This document shows, piece after piece, positions 1-8,282 of a stretch of 64,000 bases of DNA. The stretch is from CAZVRZ01 sp964629965 (GTDB taxonomy: Bacteria > Chloroflexota > Anaerolineae > Anaerolineales > UBA4823). The translations under genes and the position numbers were made by a program. Location of the stretch: positions 38,276-102,275 of the forward strand of contig CAZVRZ010000002.1 of the NCBI GenBank assembly GCA_964629965.1, written 5' to 3'. A model generated the notes under the pieces. That model saw only the letters and a program-made list of their open reading frames with translations. It made no database searches and was not told the origin of the DNA. How positions within the stretch are numbered: the first letter of the stretch is position 1; each line of letters opens with the position of its first letter.

Positions 1-536
1 AGATCACCAACAACAGCGATGTTCCCATGAACGTTTCGTTGGTCGCAGGGATCTACGACAAAGAAGGCCGGGTGTTGGACGCAGCTTCGACCTCTCTACC
101 GATCTATTCCCTGGCGCCCGGCGAAACCATGCCCTACGATTTTGACTTCTGGGGCCCCTTGAACTACAGCGAGGGCGTGTTTGATGTGGCAGATATCTTC
201 AAGATCAGCATCGACTGGTATTGGACCTGGGAATCCTTTACCAACCTGATCGACCTGTCGACCACTACCGGCGACGCCAACGTTTTCGATGATTACTCAG
301 CCAAGTTCACCGGCAAGGTGGTCAATGATTCTGGCGCCACGCTGTCCACCGCAGTGGTTATCGTCGAGCTTTATGACAAAGCCACCGGAGATTTCATCGC
401 CATGGGGTATGATTACAACTACGAAGATATAGCCAACGGCGCAAGCATCGATTATGAAGTGTACATAGACATCACCGAGGGGTTAGACCCCAACTCGGTC
501 GAATACGTCATTACCATCAAAGGCGAAAAGAAGTAA
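1..536 (+). CDS. FxLYD-like domain protein, C-terminal part (5' end outside window)
   Basis: The reading frame is open from base 3, so the ATG at 27 is internal and the true start lies before the window. Two similar beta-sandwich units are visible, each of the pattern N-[ND]-S...V.....LYD or GIYD..G. The first starts with ITNNSDVP near the window edge and ends around residue 60; the second begins with FTGKVVND near residue 100. This matches the FxLYD type of extracellular repeat, common in secreted proteins and lipoproteins of Gram-positives and Chloroflexota. The gene ends at a strong hairpin terminator. Function unknown; an exported surface protein is likely, but the signal peptide would be upstream and cannot be seen. 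Confidence 0.7.
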   Translation, partial: ITNNSDVPMNVSLVAGIYDKEGRVLDAASTSLPIYSLAPGETMPYDFDFWGPLNYSEGVFDVADIFKISIDWYWTWESFTNLIDLSTTTGDANVFDDYSAKFTGKVVNDSGATLSTAVVIVELYDKATGDFIAMGYDYNYEDIANGASIDYEVYIDITEGLDPNSVEYVITIKGEKK

Positions 537-551
537 GCTCTATTACGAGAC

Positions 552-595
552 AAAAAAGAGCTGCAGCCCAAAAAGCCGCAGCTCTTTTTATTTTA
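552..595. terminator. Bidirectional intrinsic terminator
   Basis: A 12-bp perfect stem (AAAAAGAGCTGC, 553-564, with GCAGCTCTTTTT, 578-589) has an A-tract on the left and a T-tract on the right. It can stop transcription on both strands. It sits between convergent genes and slightly overlaps the stop region of the minus-strand gene. Confidence 0.9.
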
Positions 596-1300
596 TCTCC
601 GGGTCCGCAAGAAATAGCCCAAGGCCAGGCCGGCGACAGCCGCCAGGCTTGCTACGATCATGAAGGTATCCCGCCAGAAACGCTCCGGGAACAAGCGGAT
701 CAGCGTATCGCTATAGAAGAAAGTCCAGGTACCGGCAGCGAAGAACAATTGATGGAAAAAGACAAACAAGACGCCGAAAGCAGCCAGGACAAAGAACAGC
801 AGCACAGCCACCAGGATTGCCGTTAAAAAACCGCCGCGCGACAAACCCCGCCGGAAGGCATCCATCCAGCCGCCGCGCCAAGCCCAAATGCCCAAAACCG
901 CTAAGAAGAGCAAAGCCGCGTACCAGACTCGCAGCGTGGCTTGCATCACGATCTTAACATCCAGCATATGCTCTAGCTCGCGATCATTGTAAAGCCGCGT
1001 ACAATCATCCATCTGCTGGCAGGACAAATCCGGCGTCTGCTGGCCTTCTGGAAAACGCAGGTCGCCCAGAAAAGAGATTTCCGCATCATTGACCAGGTAT
1101 TCGATCGCGGTTTTCGAATATTCCAGGCGTTCTGCCAAAGTGAAACCAAAAGGGTCTGCCGGGAAACCAGGCGTGCGGTATTCAAACTCCACATACCAGG
1201 AATTGACCACCAGCCTGACGGCGCCCAGGAACAACGCCAGCACAACCAGGATGCTGACCAGCCAGCCAAGAATTTTTTGCATGGTAGGTGACAAGGACAT
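593..1300 (-). CDS. DUF1461 / TIGR01906 family integral membrane protein
   Basis: A 235-residue protein with four likely membrane helices: one at the N-terminus (about residues 10-30), then about 120-140, 155-190 and 210-230. A roughly 90-residue extracytoplasmic loop after the first helix contains two cysteines. The C-terminal half shows the family pattern FFHQLFF...W.F..SDTLIRLFPERFW.D, typical of DUF1461 (TIGR01906) proteins, whose function is unknown. It follows the MFS/spermidine-synthase fusion on the same strand after 18 bases and is probably cotranscribed with it. Confidence 0.8.
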   Translation of the reverse strand: MSLSPTMQKILGWLVSILVVLALFLGAVRLVVNSWYVEFEYRTPGFPADPFGFTLAERLEYSKTAIEYLVNDAEISFLGDLRFPEGQQTPDLSCQQMDDCTRLYNDRELEHMLDVKIVMQATLRVWYAALLFLAVLGIWAWRGGWMDAFRRGLSRGGFLTAILVAVLLFFVLAAFGVLFVFFHQLFFAAGTWTFFYSDTLIRLFPERFWRDTFMIVASLAAVAGLALGYFLRTRR

Positions 1301-1318
1301 ACGATATCTCTCCTATGA

Positions 1319-2872
1319 TTAATATAAAGATTCGACTTCGTCTGACAAAATGTAATTCAGCACCAGCGAGTTGGTGATCCATTCGATCGGAGACCAATCA
1401 TCGGTAAAAACTTGCCATCCCGAGGGAGTGGGCTGCTGGTATAAGATGGTCCATTCCAACGACTGCAGCAACAATGGATGCACGCCGTCTTGCTGCTTCA
1501 GAAATTCAAAATTCCTGTACAGGTCTAGGATCTCAGTCTTCTGGCGAGTGGCGTAGATGATCGAATTGAACGAATCGGGCACATCCATCACGTATACGGA
1601 CGGGAAAACCGCCCCTATGGTGCTGGCCAGCGCATTGATCAGGCTCCGGTCCGAGGGCGAACGCCCAACGTTGATCACCATCACGCCGTCATCATCCAGA
1701 TGGTCATACACAATCTGGAAGAATTCCCGCGTCGTCAGGTGCCAGGGAATGTAAGGAGGGCGGTAAGCATCGACCCCGATCACGGAATAACGCCGGGAAC
1801 TGTGCACCAAGCCCCAGCGCCCATCCTGGGCAATCGCGTTCAGGTTCGGCAGGTTCATATCGAAATAGGTGCGCCCCACTTCAATGATCTGCGGATCGAT
1901 CTCGTATCCATCGATGGCGACCGGGCCAAACACAGCCGTGGCCTGGCGCGGGATTGTTCCGGCTGCCAGACCCACAATAGCAATATCTTCCACCTGATCG
2001 ATGCCATGCGGAGCCGCATTGAAAAAAGGCGCCGCCAGGAACTGCTGCCAGGGACCGCCATAAACAATCTGTTCGGGGTGCCAGATCGAATGGATGCCCT
2101 GGCCCTCATTCAGGCGCAGGTAGCGGAAACCATCAATTTCCAGCACCTGAATATAGTTATAAGTCGATTCGGTTTCGTAGATCTGGCCGGCAGTGTTCTT
2201 GATCGGGCCGCCTGCACCCCAGAGCGCCATCAAAGCCAATGACAGCGGCATCCACAGGTAAGCCAGCGCCTGGCGCCGGCTGGTAAAGCGCCACATCCCC
2301 ACGATAGCCGTCAGAGTCAGCAGGCCGCTAAAAAGCAAAAAGGTGCGCACAGTGCCGATCCAGGGAATGAAGATCAACTCCGGCAAAAATGTTCCAATGA
2401 ATGAGCCCATCGTCGATATCCCATAAAGCTTGCCCGCAATGCTGCCCGCGTGGCGCGCATCCGTCATCGCCAAGCGAATGGCGAACGGCGAGATCATTCC
2501 CAACAAAGTGATCGGGATGCTGAAAAGGATCAGTACCGAGGTGAAAGATCCCGCCAAGACCGCCAGTTGGAGTTGGTCAAAGGCATTAGCTGCCACTCTC
2601 AACACGGGCCGAGCAACCATGGCAGCCACGCCCGAGAAGAATGCACCCCAGATCAAGATCGTGAACAAGGTTTTGATGTAGGGAGAGCGATCGGCCCAAC
2701 GGCCGCCCACAAAGTAACCGGCTGTCAGATAGATCAGGATGAGGCCAATGATGCTGGCCCAAACCAGGTTGCTATCCCCAAAAGAGCTGCCGAGCAGGCG
2801 CGAAGCGCCCATCTCAACCGCCAGGGTAACCATCCCCGAAGCAAAAACCGTGAAATAAAGATAGCGCTGCAT
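1319..2872 (-). CDS. Fused MFS-like membrane domain / spermidine synthase-like protein
   Basis: 517 residues. The first 210 or so form about seven hydrophobic helices (start FTVFASGMVTLAVEMGASRLLG), typical of the fused MFS/spermidine synthase family. The C-terminal 280 residues are a spermidine-synthase-like Rossmann methyltransferase fold: IAIVGLAAGTIPRQ as the nucleotide-binding loop, then DGYEIDPQIIEVG as the acidic ribose-binding strand. The substrate is unknown, and true aminopropyltransferase activity is not assured for this membrane-fused group. The ATG at 2872 lies behind an AAGGAG with rather long spacing. It leads a two-gene minus-strand operon with the DUF1461 gene. Confidence 0.8.
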   Translation of the reverse strand: MQRYLYFTVFASGMVTLAVEMGASRLLGSSFGDSNLVWASIIGLILIYLTAGYFVGGRWADRSPYIKTLFTILIWGAFFSGVAAMVARPVLRVAANAFDQLQLAVLAGSFTSVLILFSIPITLLGMISPFAIRLAMTDARHAGSIAGKLYGISTMGSFIGTFLPELIFIPWIGTVRTFLLFSGLLTLTAIVGMWRFTSRRQALAYLWMPLSLALMALWGAGGPIKNTAGQIYETESTYNYIQVLEIDGFRYLRLNEGQGIHSIWHPEQIVYGGPWQQFLAAPFFNAAPHGIDQVEDIAIVGLAAGTIPRQATAVFGPVAIDGYEIDPQIIEVGRTYFDMNLPNLNAIAQDGRWGLVHSSRRYSVIGVDAYRPPYIPWHLTTREFFQIVYDHLDDDGVMVINVGRSPSDRSLINALASTIGAVFPSVYVMDVPDSFNSIIYATRQKTEILDLYRNFEFLKQQDGVHPLLLQSLEWTILYQQPTPSGWQVFTDDWSPIEWITNSLVLNYILSDEVESLY

Positions 2873-2924
2873 AGGTGATATTTCTATTCTCCTTACCAGG
2901 GGTTTGGGATTGGTGGAAGGCGAA

Positions 2925-2943
2925 ATAATCCCTGGTGATTATA
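2925..2943 (-). promoter_or_regulatory. -10 element and overlapping inverted repeat upstream of MFS/spermidine-synthase gene
   Basis: On the minus strand TATAAT (2943-2938) predicts a start near 2931 and a leader of about 59 bases. An inverted repeat ATAATC-N6-GATTAT (2925-2942) straddles the predicted start and could be an operator. No good -35 hexamer is visible. Confidence 0.45.
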
Positions 2944-2981
2944 ATAGAAGATTATGTATTTTCGACACGTTTAGGGTAAAA

Positions 2982-3011
2982 TTGTTTTGTGCTTGCGAGA
3001 AACAAGATAAT
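2982..3011 (+). promoter_or_regulatory. Promoter of mscL
   Basis: TTGTTT (2982-2987), an 18-base spacer and GATAAT (3006-3011) predict a start near 3018. A TCGGAGGA ribosome binding site follows just before the mscL ATG at 3043. Confidence 0.5.
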
Positions 3012-3042
3012 GTAAGTAATCATATTTCTTTCGGAGGATACT

Positions 3043-3477
3043 ATGTGGGAAGAATTTAAGAAGTTTGCTATGAAAGGTAATATGCTCGACCTGGCCATCG
3101 GTATCATTATCGGCGGCGCTTTTGGCAAGATCATATCTTCGTTCGTGGCAGATATCATCATGCCGCCCATCAGTCTTTTGCTGGGCAAGGTTAATTTCAT
3201 CGACATGTTCGCCACCCTGGCGGGCGATAAATTTCCCACCTTGGAAGCTGCCAAGACCGGCGGAGCAGTCACGCTGAACTACGGTTTATTCATCAGTACG
3301 GTGATCGATTTCCTGATCGTTGCCTTCGTGATCTTCTTACTGATTCGCCAGATCAACAAGATGACGGCTAAACCCGCCCCGGTTGCTGCGCCCACCACCA
3401 AGGAATGCCCTCACTGCTTCTCAACCATTTCCATCAAGGCCACCCGCTGCCCGAACTGCACATCTGAGATTAAGTAA
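3043..3477 (+). CDS. mscL: Large-conductance mechanosensitive channel MscL with C-terminal zinc ribbon
   Basis: 144 residues. The start WEEFKKFAMKGNMLDLAIG and the first pore helix (AIGIIIGGAFGKIISSFV, about residues 18-35) are diagnostic of MscL, the pentameric emergency valve that opens under membrane tension in hypo-osmotic shock. The second helix is about 82-107. Instead of the usual short cytoplasmic helix, the tail carries a C-P-H-C ... C-P-N-C zinc ribbon (about residues 122-139). The Shine-Dalgarno is TCGGAGGA. alaS follows only seven bases after the stop, so the two are probably cotranscribed. Confidence 0.93.
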   Translation: MWEEFKKFAMKGNMLDLAIGIIIGGAFGKIISSFVADIIMPPISLLLGKVNFIDMFATLAGDKFPTLEAAKTGGAVTLNYGLFISTVIDFLIVAFVIFLLIRQINKMTAKPAPVAAPTTKECPHCFSTISIKATRCPNCTSEIK

Positions 3478-3484
3478 GTTTTGC

Positions 3485-6220
3485 ATGACACAACAAAATA
3501 CCGGGAACGAAATTCGCCAAACTTTCATCAAGTTTTTTGAACAAAAGTCCCATACCTTTGTCGCCTCCTCGTCGCTGGTACCTGGAGGCGACCAGACTTT
3601 ATTGTTCACCAACGCCGGCATGGTCCAGTACAAGGATATTTTCCTGGGGACCGACAAACGGCCTTACACGCGGGCGGTCAATTCGCAAAAATGCATGCGC
3701 GTGGCGGGCAAGCACAATGACCTGGACGATGTGGGCCGAGATGATACCCACCACACCTTCTTTGAAATGCTCGGCAACTGGTCTTTTGGCGACTATTATA
3801 AAAAAGAAGCCATCGCCTGGGCCTGGGAGTTGTTAACCGAAGTATGGAAGCTGCCCAAAGAGCGCCTGTGGGTCACCTGTTTTCGCGACGATCAAGGCTC
3901 GATCGCTCAGGATGCCGAAGCCGCCGAGGCCTGGAACGCTCAGCCGGGCATCAACCCGGAGCATATCTGTTACTTCGGTCGCAAAGACAACTTCTGGGAA
4001 ATGGCCGAAACCGGCCCCTGCGGACCCTGCAGCGAGATCCACATCGATCGCGGCCCAGAATATTGCAACTTGCAACACGTACCCGCTCACCAGTGCGCCG
4101 TCAACGGCGACTGCCGGCGCTTCACAGAGCTGTGGAACCTGGTTTTCATCCAATACAACCGCCTGAGCGCCGAGCACCTGGAACCGCTGCCCGCCACCCA
4201 CGTGGATACCGGCATGGGATTGGAACGCATCGTTTCGGTGCTGCAGAATAAAAACTCCAACTATCGCAGCGACCTGCTCTTCCCGTTGATCCGGGTTACC
4301 CAGCGGCTGACCGGCGATTCTGATGAGGCCCGCGACGCCAACTTTACCCCCTATCGAGTGATCGCCGACCATGCCCGCGCCGCCGCTTTTTTGATCGCCG
4401 ATGGGGTGGTGCCCGGTAATACCGGGCGCAATTATGTCTGCCGCATGATCATCCGCAGGGCGGCGCGTTTTGGCAGCAAGATCGGCCTGAACGAACCTTT
4501 CCTGGCAACCGTTGCAGATGAAGTTGTCAAGAATTACGGCGATTTCTATCCCGAACTGGCTCGCAACCGGGTCACGATCCTGGACAGCCTGACCCGCGAG
4601 GAGGGCCGTTTCCAGCGCACGGTTGAGAGCGGCGTCGCCAAGCTGGAACAACTGCTCGAAAAAGCCCGGGCCGGCGCAGAGCACACCCTGCCTGGCAGTG
4701 AAACTTTCGACCTGTACGCCACCTACGGGCTGCCGCTGGAAATCAGCCGCGATATCGCCCGCGAGCAAGGCGTGCAGGTGGACGAAGCCGGTTTCCACCA
4801 GGCCATGGAGACGCACCGCATCAGCTCAGGAGCCGGAGAGACCTTCGGCGAGATGGGCGGCGACGATGTCGATATTTACCGCGGCCTGCTGCAAACGCTG
4901 CAGAAACAGGGCCGGCTGCCGGCCAGCGGCGTCCAACACGATCCCTACCGCTCCCTGGAAGTAGGAGGCTCCCTGCTGGCAATCGTGCGCCAGGGCCAGG
5001 CGGTCCAACAGGCCCTTCCCGGCGACCAGGTTGAGATCATCCTGCCGGAAACCTGTTTTTACATCGAATCCGGCGGGCAGGTTTCTGATAACGGTTTCAT
5101 CTTGCCCGCAACAGGGGATGCCTGGAAGATCCAGGTTACCGATATGCGCAAACCGGCCGCGGGAGTGATCGTCCACGTTGGCGAAGTGCTGCATGGCGAA
5201 CCCCGAGTGGGCGACCAGGTGCTGGTGCGCGTCGACGCGCAGCGCCGCCGGGATATCATGCGCAACCACACCGCCACCCACCTGCTGCATGCCGAGCTGC
5301 GGGCGGTACTGGGCGAGCATGCCCGCCAGGCAGGTTCGCTGGTGGCCCCCGACCGGCTGCGTTTTGATTTCACCCACCCCGAGGCCGTCACCCCGCAGCA
5401 GTTGGAGCAGATCGAAGCCAGAGTCAATGGCAATATCCTGGATAACTACAACCTGAACATCGTTTCCAAGCCGCTCCAACAGGCCATCCAGGAAGGCGCC
5501 ATGGCCTTGTTCGGCGAGAAATACGGCGAAACCGTGCGCACCATCACCATCGGTGACGAGTCCCCCTTCTCATACGAATTATGCGGCGGCACGCATGTAT
5601 CCGAAACCGGCGACATCGGCCTGTGCCTGATCACCAGCGAAAGCAGCGTTGCTTCCGGCATCCGGCGCATCGAAGCGGTCACCGGGCGCGGCGCATACGA
5701 ACTGGTTCAGCGTCGATTCAAAACCTTGAAGCATGCCGGCAGCCTGCTGTCGGCCGCGCCGGACGAAACACCCCAAAAGATTCAGGCACTGATGGATGAA
5801 TTAAGCGCCGCTCGTAAGCAGATCATAGCGCTCCGCCGCGAGCTGGCACTGACCGAATTCAACCGCCGCCTGGAACAACCGGACATGGTTGGAGATACAG
5901 CGGTGCTGGCGATGAAGCTGCCCGGCGCAGACGCCGACACGCTGCGCCAACTGGCAGATCGTTTTCGCCAGCGTTACCCCAACGGGATTGCCGTCCTGGG
6001 CAGCGCCATCGATGAGCGACCCGTCCTGATCGCGGCCGTTACCGATCCCCTGGTCAAGCGCGGGATGAATGCTGGCGAGCTGGTCAAATTTGTGGCTGCG
6101 CCCCTGGGCGGCAGCGGCGGCGGCAAGCCAACCCTGGCGCAGGCCGGCGGCAAGGATGCTTCTCGGCTGGATGAAGCGCTTGGCAGTGTGCTTGCGTGGG
6201 TGGAAGCACATTTACAATAA
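3485..6220 (+). CDS. alaS: Alanyl-tRNA synthetase
   Basis: 911 residues from the ATG at 3485, seven bases after mscL; the frame is open further upstream inside mscL, but only this start gives the conserved N-terminus (EIRQTFIKFFEQKSH). Class II catalytic core: FTNAGMVQYKDIFLG, the FFEMLGNWSFGDYYK region and GMGLERI. The editing domain has its zinc-binding HTATHLLH and CGGTHVSETGDIG. The C-terminal C-Ala/DHHA1 region ends with a Gly-rich GGSGGGKPTLAQAGG. It attaches alanine to tRNA-Ala and clears mischarged Ser and Gly. The length is slightly over the usual 870-880, with a family-typical layout. Confidence 0.97.
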   Translation: MTQQNTGNEIRQTFIKFFEQKSHTFVASSSLVPGGDQTLLFTNAGMVQYKDIFLGTDKRPYTRAVNSQKCMRVAGKHNDLDDVGRDDTHHTFFEMLGNWSFGDYYKKEAIAWAWELLTEVWKLPKERLWVTCFRDDQGSIAQDAEAAEAWNAQPGINPEHICYFGRKDNFWEMAETGPCGPCSEIHIDRGPEYCNLQHVPAHQCAVNGDCRRFTELWNLVFIQYNRLSAEHLEPLPATHVDTGMGLERIVSVLQNKNSNYRSDLLFPLIRVTQRLTGDSDEARDANFTPYRVIADHARAAAFLIADGVVPGNTGRNYVCRMIIRRAARFGSKIGLNEPFLATVADEVVKNYGDFYPELARNRVTILDSLTREEGRFQRTVESGVAKLEQLLEKARAGAEHTLPGSETFDLYATYGLPLEISRDIAREQGVQVDEAGFHQAMETHRISSGAGETFGEMGGDDVDIYRGLLQTLQKQGRLPASGVQHDPYRSLEVGGSLLAIVRQGQAVQQALPGDQVEIILPETCFYIESGGQVSDNGFILPATGDAWKIQVTDMRKPAAGVIVHVGEVLHGEPRVGDQVLVRVDAQRRRDIMRNHTATHLLHAELRAVLGEHARQAGSLVAPDRLRFDFTHPEAVTPQQLEQIEARVNGNILDNYNLNIVSKPLQQAIQEGAMALFGEKYGETVRTITIGDESPFSYELCGGTHVSETGDIGLCLITSESSVASGIRRIEAVTGRGAYELVQRRFKTLKHAGSLLSAAPDETPQKIQALMDELSAARKQIIALRRELALTEFNRRLEQPDMVGDTAVLAMKLPGADADTLRQLADRFRQRYPNGIAVLGSAIDERPVLIAAVTDPLVKRGMNAGELVKFVAAPLGGSGGGKPTLAQAGGKDASRLDEALGSVLAWVEAHLQ

Positions 6221-6277
6221 GTTGGGAAGCACATGAGATTGCAGCTTCTTCGCTGCGCAAGTGCAGATCGTTGACCT

Positions 6278-7849
6278 ATGAAAGCACAGATCATCCAACT
6301 TGAAGCACATGATGATGTTGCTTCTACCCGCGACAAAATGAACTGGGATAAAACAGGCCGGATCATCCTGGTCTGGCCTGACTCTGCCAGGATGCTGCGC
6401 CGCCGCCTGGATCTGACCATTTTGCAGCGTCACAGCATTAGCCTGGGCGCACAGATGGCAATCGTTGCTAAAGATTCAGAACTGCGCGAGCATGCCCGCC
6501 GCCTGGGCATCCCTGTTTTCAAAACGCTGCTCCAGGCTCAGCAGCAGCATTGGCGCTCGCCCAGGCGGAGTCGCTCGATTGCCCGCCTGCGCTCTTATGT
6601 CCATGGGCGCTCCCCCAGCAGCTCGCGGCCCGATATGCTGGCGCTGCGCGCCCTGGCCCACCCGGCCACGCCGGGCTGGCTGACCCATCCCATCTTTCGA
6701 GTAAGCGTCTTTGCTCTCAGCCTGCTGGCGATTTTGGCACTGGCGGCTGTTCTACTACCGCATGCGACCATTGCGCTTTCGCCACAGGTCAGCCAACAAA
6801 CGATCATTTTGCCTGTTTCGGCCAACCCGGCCCTCACGGTGCTCAACTTGGCCGGCGAACTGCCGGCGCGCCTGACAACGATCACCATCGAAGGCCGCAG
6901 CTCTATTACGCCAACCGGAACCGTGCTGGTTCCACAGGCTTCGGCCATCGGCGGAGTCGAATTCACCAACCTGACCGAGCAGGAAATCAACGTGCCCGCC
7001 AACACCATCGTCAGCACCCTGGCGCCCGCGATCCGCTTTCGAACGACAACGGATAGCAAAGTGCCTGCCGGCGCCGGCAATAAGAAGATCATCCCCGTCC
7101 AGGCCATCGCACCGGGCGCCGCCGGCAACCTGCCCGCCCACAGCATCCAATCGGTGGAAAGCTCGTTGGGCTTGAGCCTGAGCGTTACCAACCTGACCCC
7201 CACTCGCGGCGGACTGGACCATGCCGCCACCGGGCCCACCGAGCAAGATCGCACCCGGCTGTACAACCAGCTCTTTGCCACCCTACAAGAGAGCGCCTCG
7301 CAGGAGCTGTCCAATCACCTGGCGATCAATTTAGAGACCGGCAATTTTCCTTTGACGCCCACCGTTCAGTTCAGCAAGGTTCTAGAACAAATTTATGAAC
7401 CCGCCGGGGCGCTGCCCGCAGACAGGCTGGATCTCACCTTGAGACTCGAATTCGAAGTGCAGTATGTGTCTGGCGATGACCTGCGCAACCTGGTCATTCC
7501 CGTCCTGGAAGCCAACCTGCCAGAAGGGTTCAGCGCTTTGCCCGGTTCTATCACCATCCAGCCCATTACCCCGCCGGAGATCACCGCGCTGCCCGGCCCC
7601 AAGACCACCGTCTCCTGGCAGATCCGCGCCAGCCAGCAGATCGTGGCTGAGATTCCCACAAAACAGGCCGCCGAACAGGTGCGCGGCGTGCCTCTGCCGC
7701 AGGCCGGCGCCCACTTGCAAAACATCCTGCGCCTGGACGCACCTCCAAAGATCCAGGTTTGGCCGGCCTGGTGGCCTTACCTGCCTTTCCTGCCCTTCCG
7801 CATTGAGATACAGCTGCCGCCGGGCCAGGGCGCACCCTGGCAAGACTGA
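6278..7849 (+). CDS. Baseplate J/gp47-like domain membrane protein
   Basis: 523 residues in three parts. Residues 1-110 form a soluble alpha/beta region (IILVWPDSARMLRRRL; LREHARRLGIPVF). A single membrane helix follows (about 142-162). An exposed region of about 350 residues then contains a baseplate-J-like core (VEFTNLTEQEINVPANTIV ... VPAGAGNKKIIPVQAIAPG ... GAAGNLPAHSI). In phages and contractile injection systems this fold builds the baseplate, but no other tail gene is present here. The position between alaS and ruvX is consistent with a housekeeping envelope role in Anaerolineae. The predicted topology is cytoplasmic N-terminus with external C-terminus. Function unknown. Confidence 0.7.
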   Translation: MKAQIIQLEAHDDVASTRDKMNWDKTGRIILVWPDSARMLRRRLDLTILQRHSISLGAQMAIVAKDSELREHARRLGIPVFKTLLQAQQQHWRSPRRSRSIARLRSYVHGRSPSSSRPDMLALRALAHPATPGWLTHPIFRVSVFALSLLAILALAAVLLPHATIALSPQVSQQTIILPVSANPALTVLNLAGELPARLTTITIEGRSSITPTGTVLVPQASAIGGVEFTNLTEQEINVPANTIVSTLAPAIRFRTTTDSKVPAGAGNKKIIPVQAIAPGAAGNLPAHSIQSVESSLGLSLSVTNLTPTRGGLDHAATGPTEQDRTRLYNQLFATLQESASQELSNHLAINLETGNFPLTPTVQFSKVLEQIYEPAGALPADRLDLTLRLEFEVQYVSGDDLRNLVIPVLEANLPEGFSALPGSITIQPITPPEITALPGPKTTVSWQIRASQQIVAEIPTKQAAEQVRGVPLPQAGAHLQNILRLDAPPKIQVWPAWWPYLPFLPFRIEIQLPPGQGAPWQD

Positions 7850-7853
7850 ACCC

Positions 7854-8282
7854 ATGCGTATCCTGGCCATCGATCCTGGAGAAAAACGGATTGGCATCGC
7901 CATCAGCGATCCAACAGGCATCATCGCCAATCCATTGACCGTACTCAAGCACGTTTCGCGCGCCGAAGATGCAGCTGCCATCGCCGGCCTGGCCACCCAG
8001 CATGGGGCCGGGCAGATCATCGTGGGACAGGCGTTGGATGCAGACGATCAGCCCACGCTGCAAAGCCGCCGCGCCGCCAACCTGGCCGCAGACATCCGGG
8101 CGCTGGTTGATATCCCGGTCGCATTATGGGATGAAAGCGGCAGCACCCAGGCTGCACTGGCCGCTCACATTGCCATGGGCGGGTCGCGGCGCAAACGCCG
8201 CCAGCGCGGCCACGGTCACCTGGATGACCTGGCCGCCACGGTTATCTTGCAAACTTACCTGGACGCTCAAGGAAAACAATGA
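7854..8282 (+). CDS. ruvX: RuvX/YqgF family putative Holliday junction resolvase (pre-16S rRNA nuclease)
   Basis: 142 residues from the ATG at 7854, four bases after the preceding stop. The RNase H-like fold begins with ILAIDPGEKRIGIAISD, which holds the first catalytic Asp. IIVGQALDADDQ replaces the usual IVVGLP strand, WDESGSTQAA matches the W.DER.ST motif with Ser in place of Arg, and HLDDLAATVILQTYLD supplies the last acidic residues. The family processes the 5' end of pre-16S rRNA and has been proposed to resolve Holliday junctions. It overlaps mltG by four bases. Confidence 0.9.
   Translation: MRILAIDPGEKRIGIAISDPTGIIANPLTVLKHVSRAEDAAAIAGLATQHGAGQIIVGQALDADDQPTLQSRRAANLAADIRALVDIPVALWDESGSTQAALAAHIAMGGSRRKRRQRGHGHLDDLAATVILQTYLDAQGKQ

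Noticed and set aside
3833..4816. 327-codon open frame antisense to alaS
   Set aside because: Shadow of a strongly coding, G+C-rich gene; no conserved motifs and no start signal. The same applies to antisense frames at 4826-5479 and 6595-7314.
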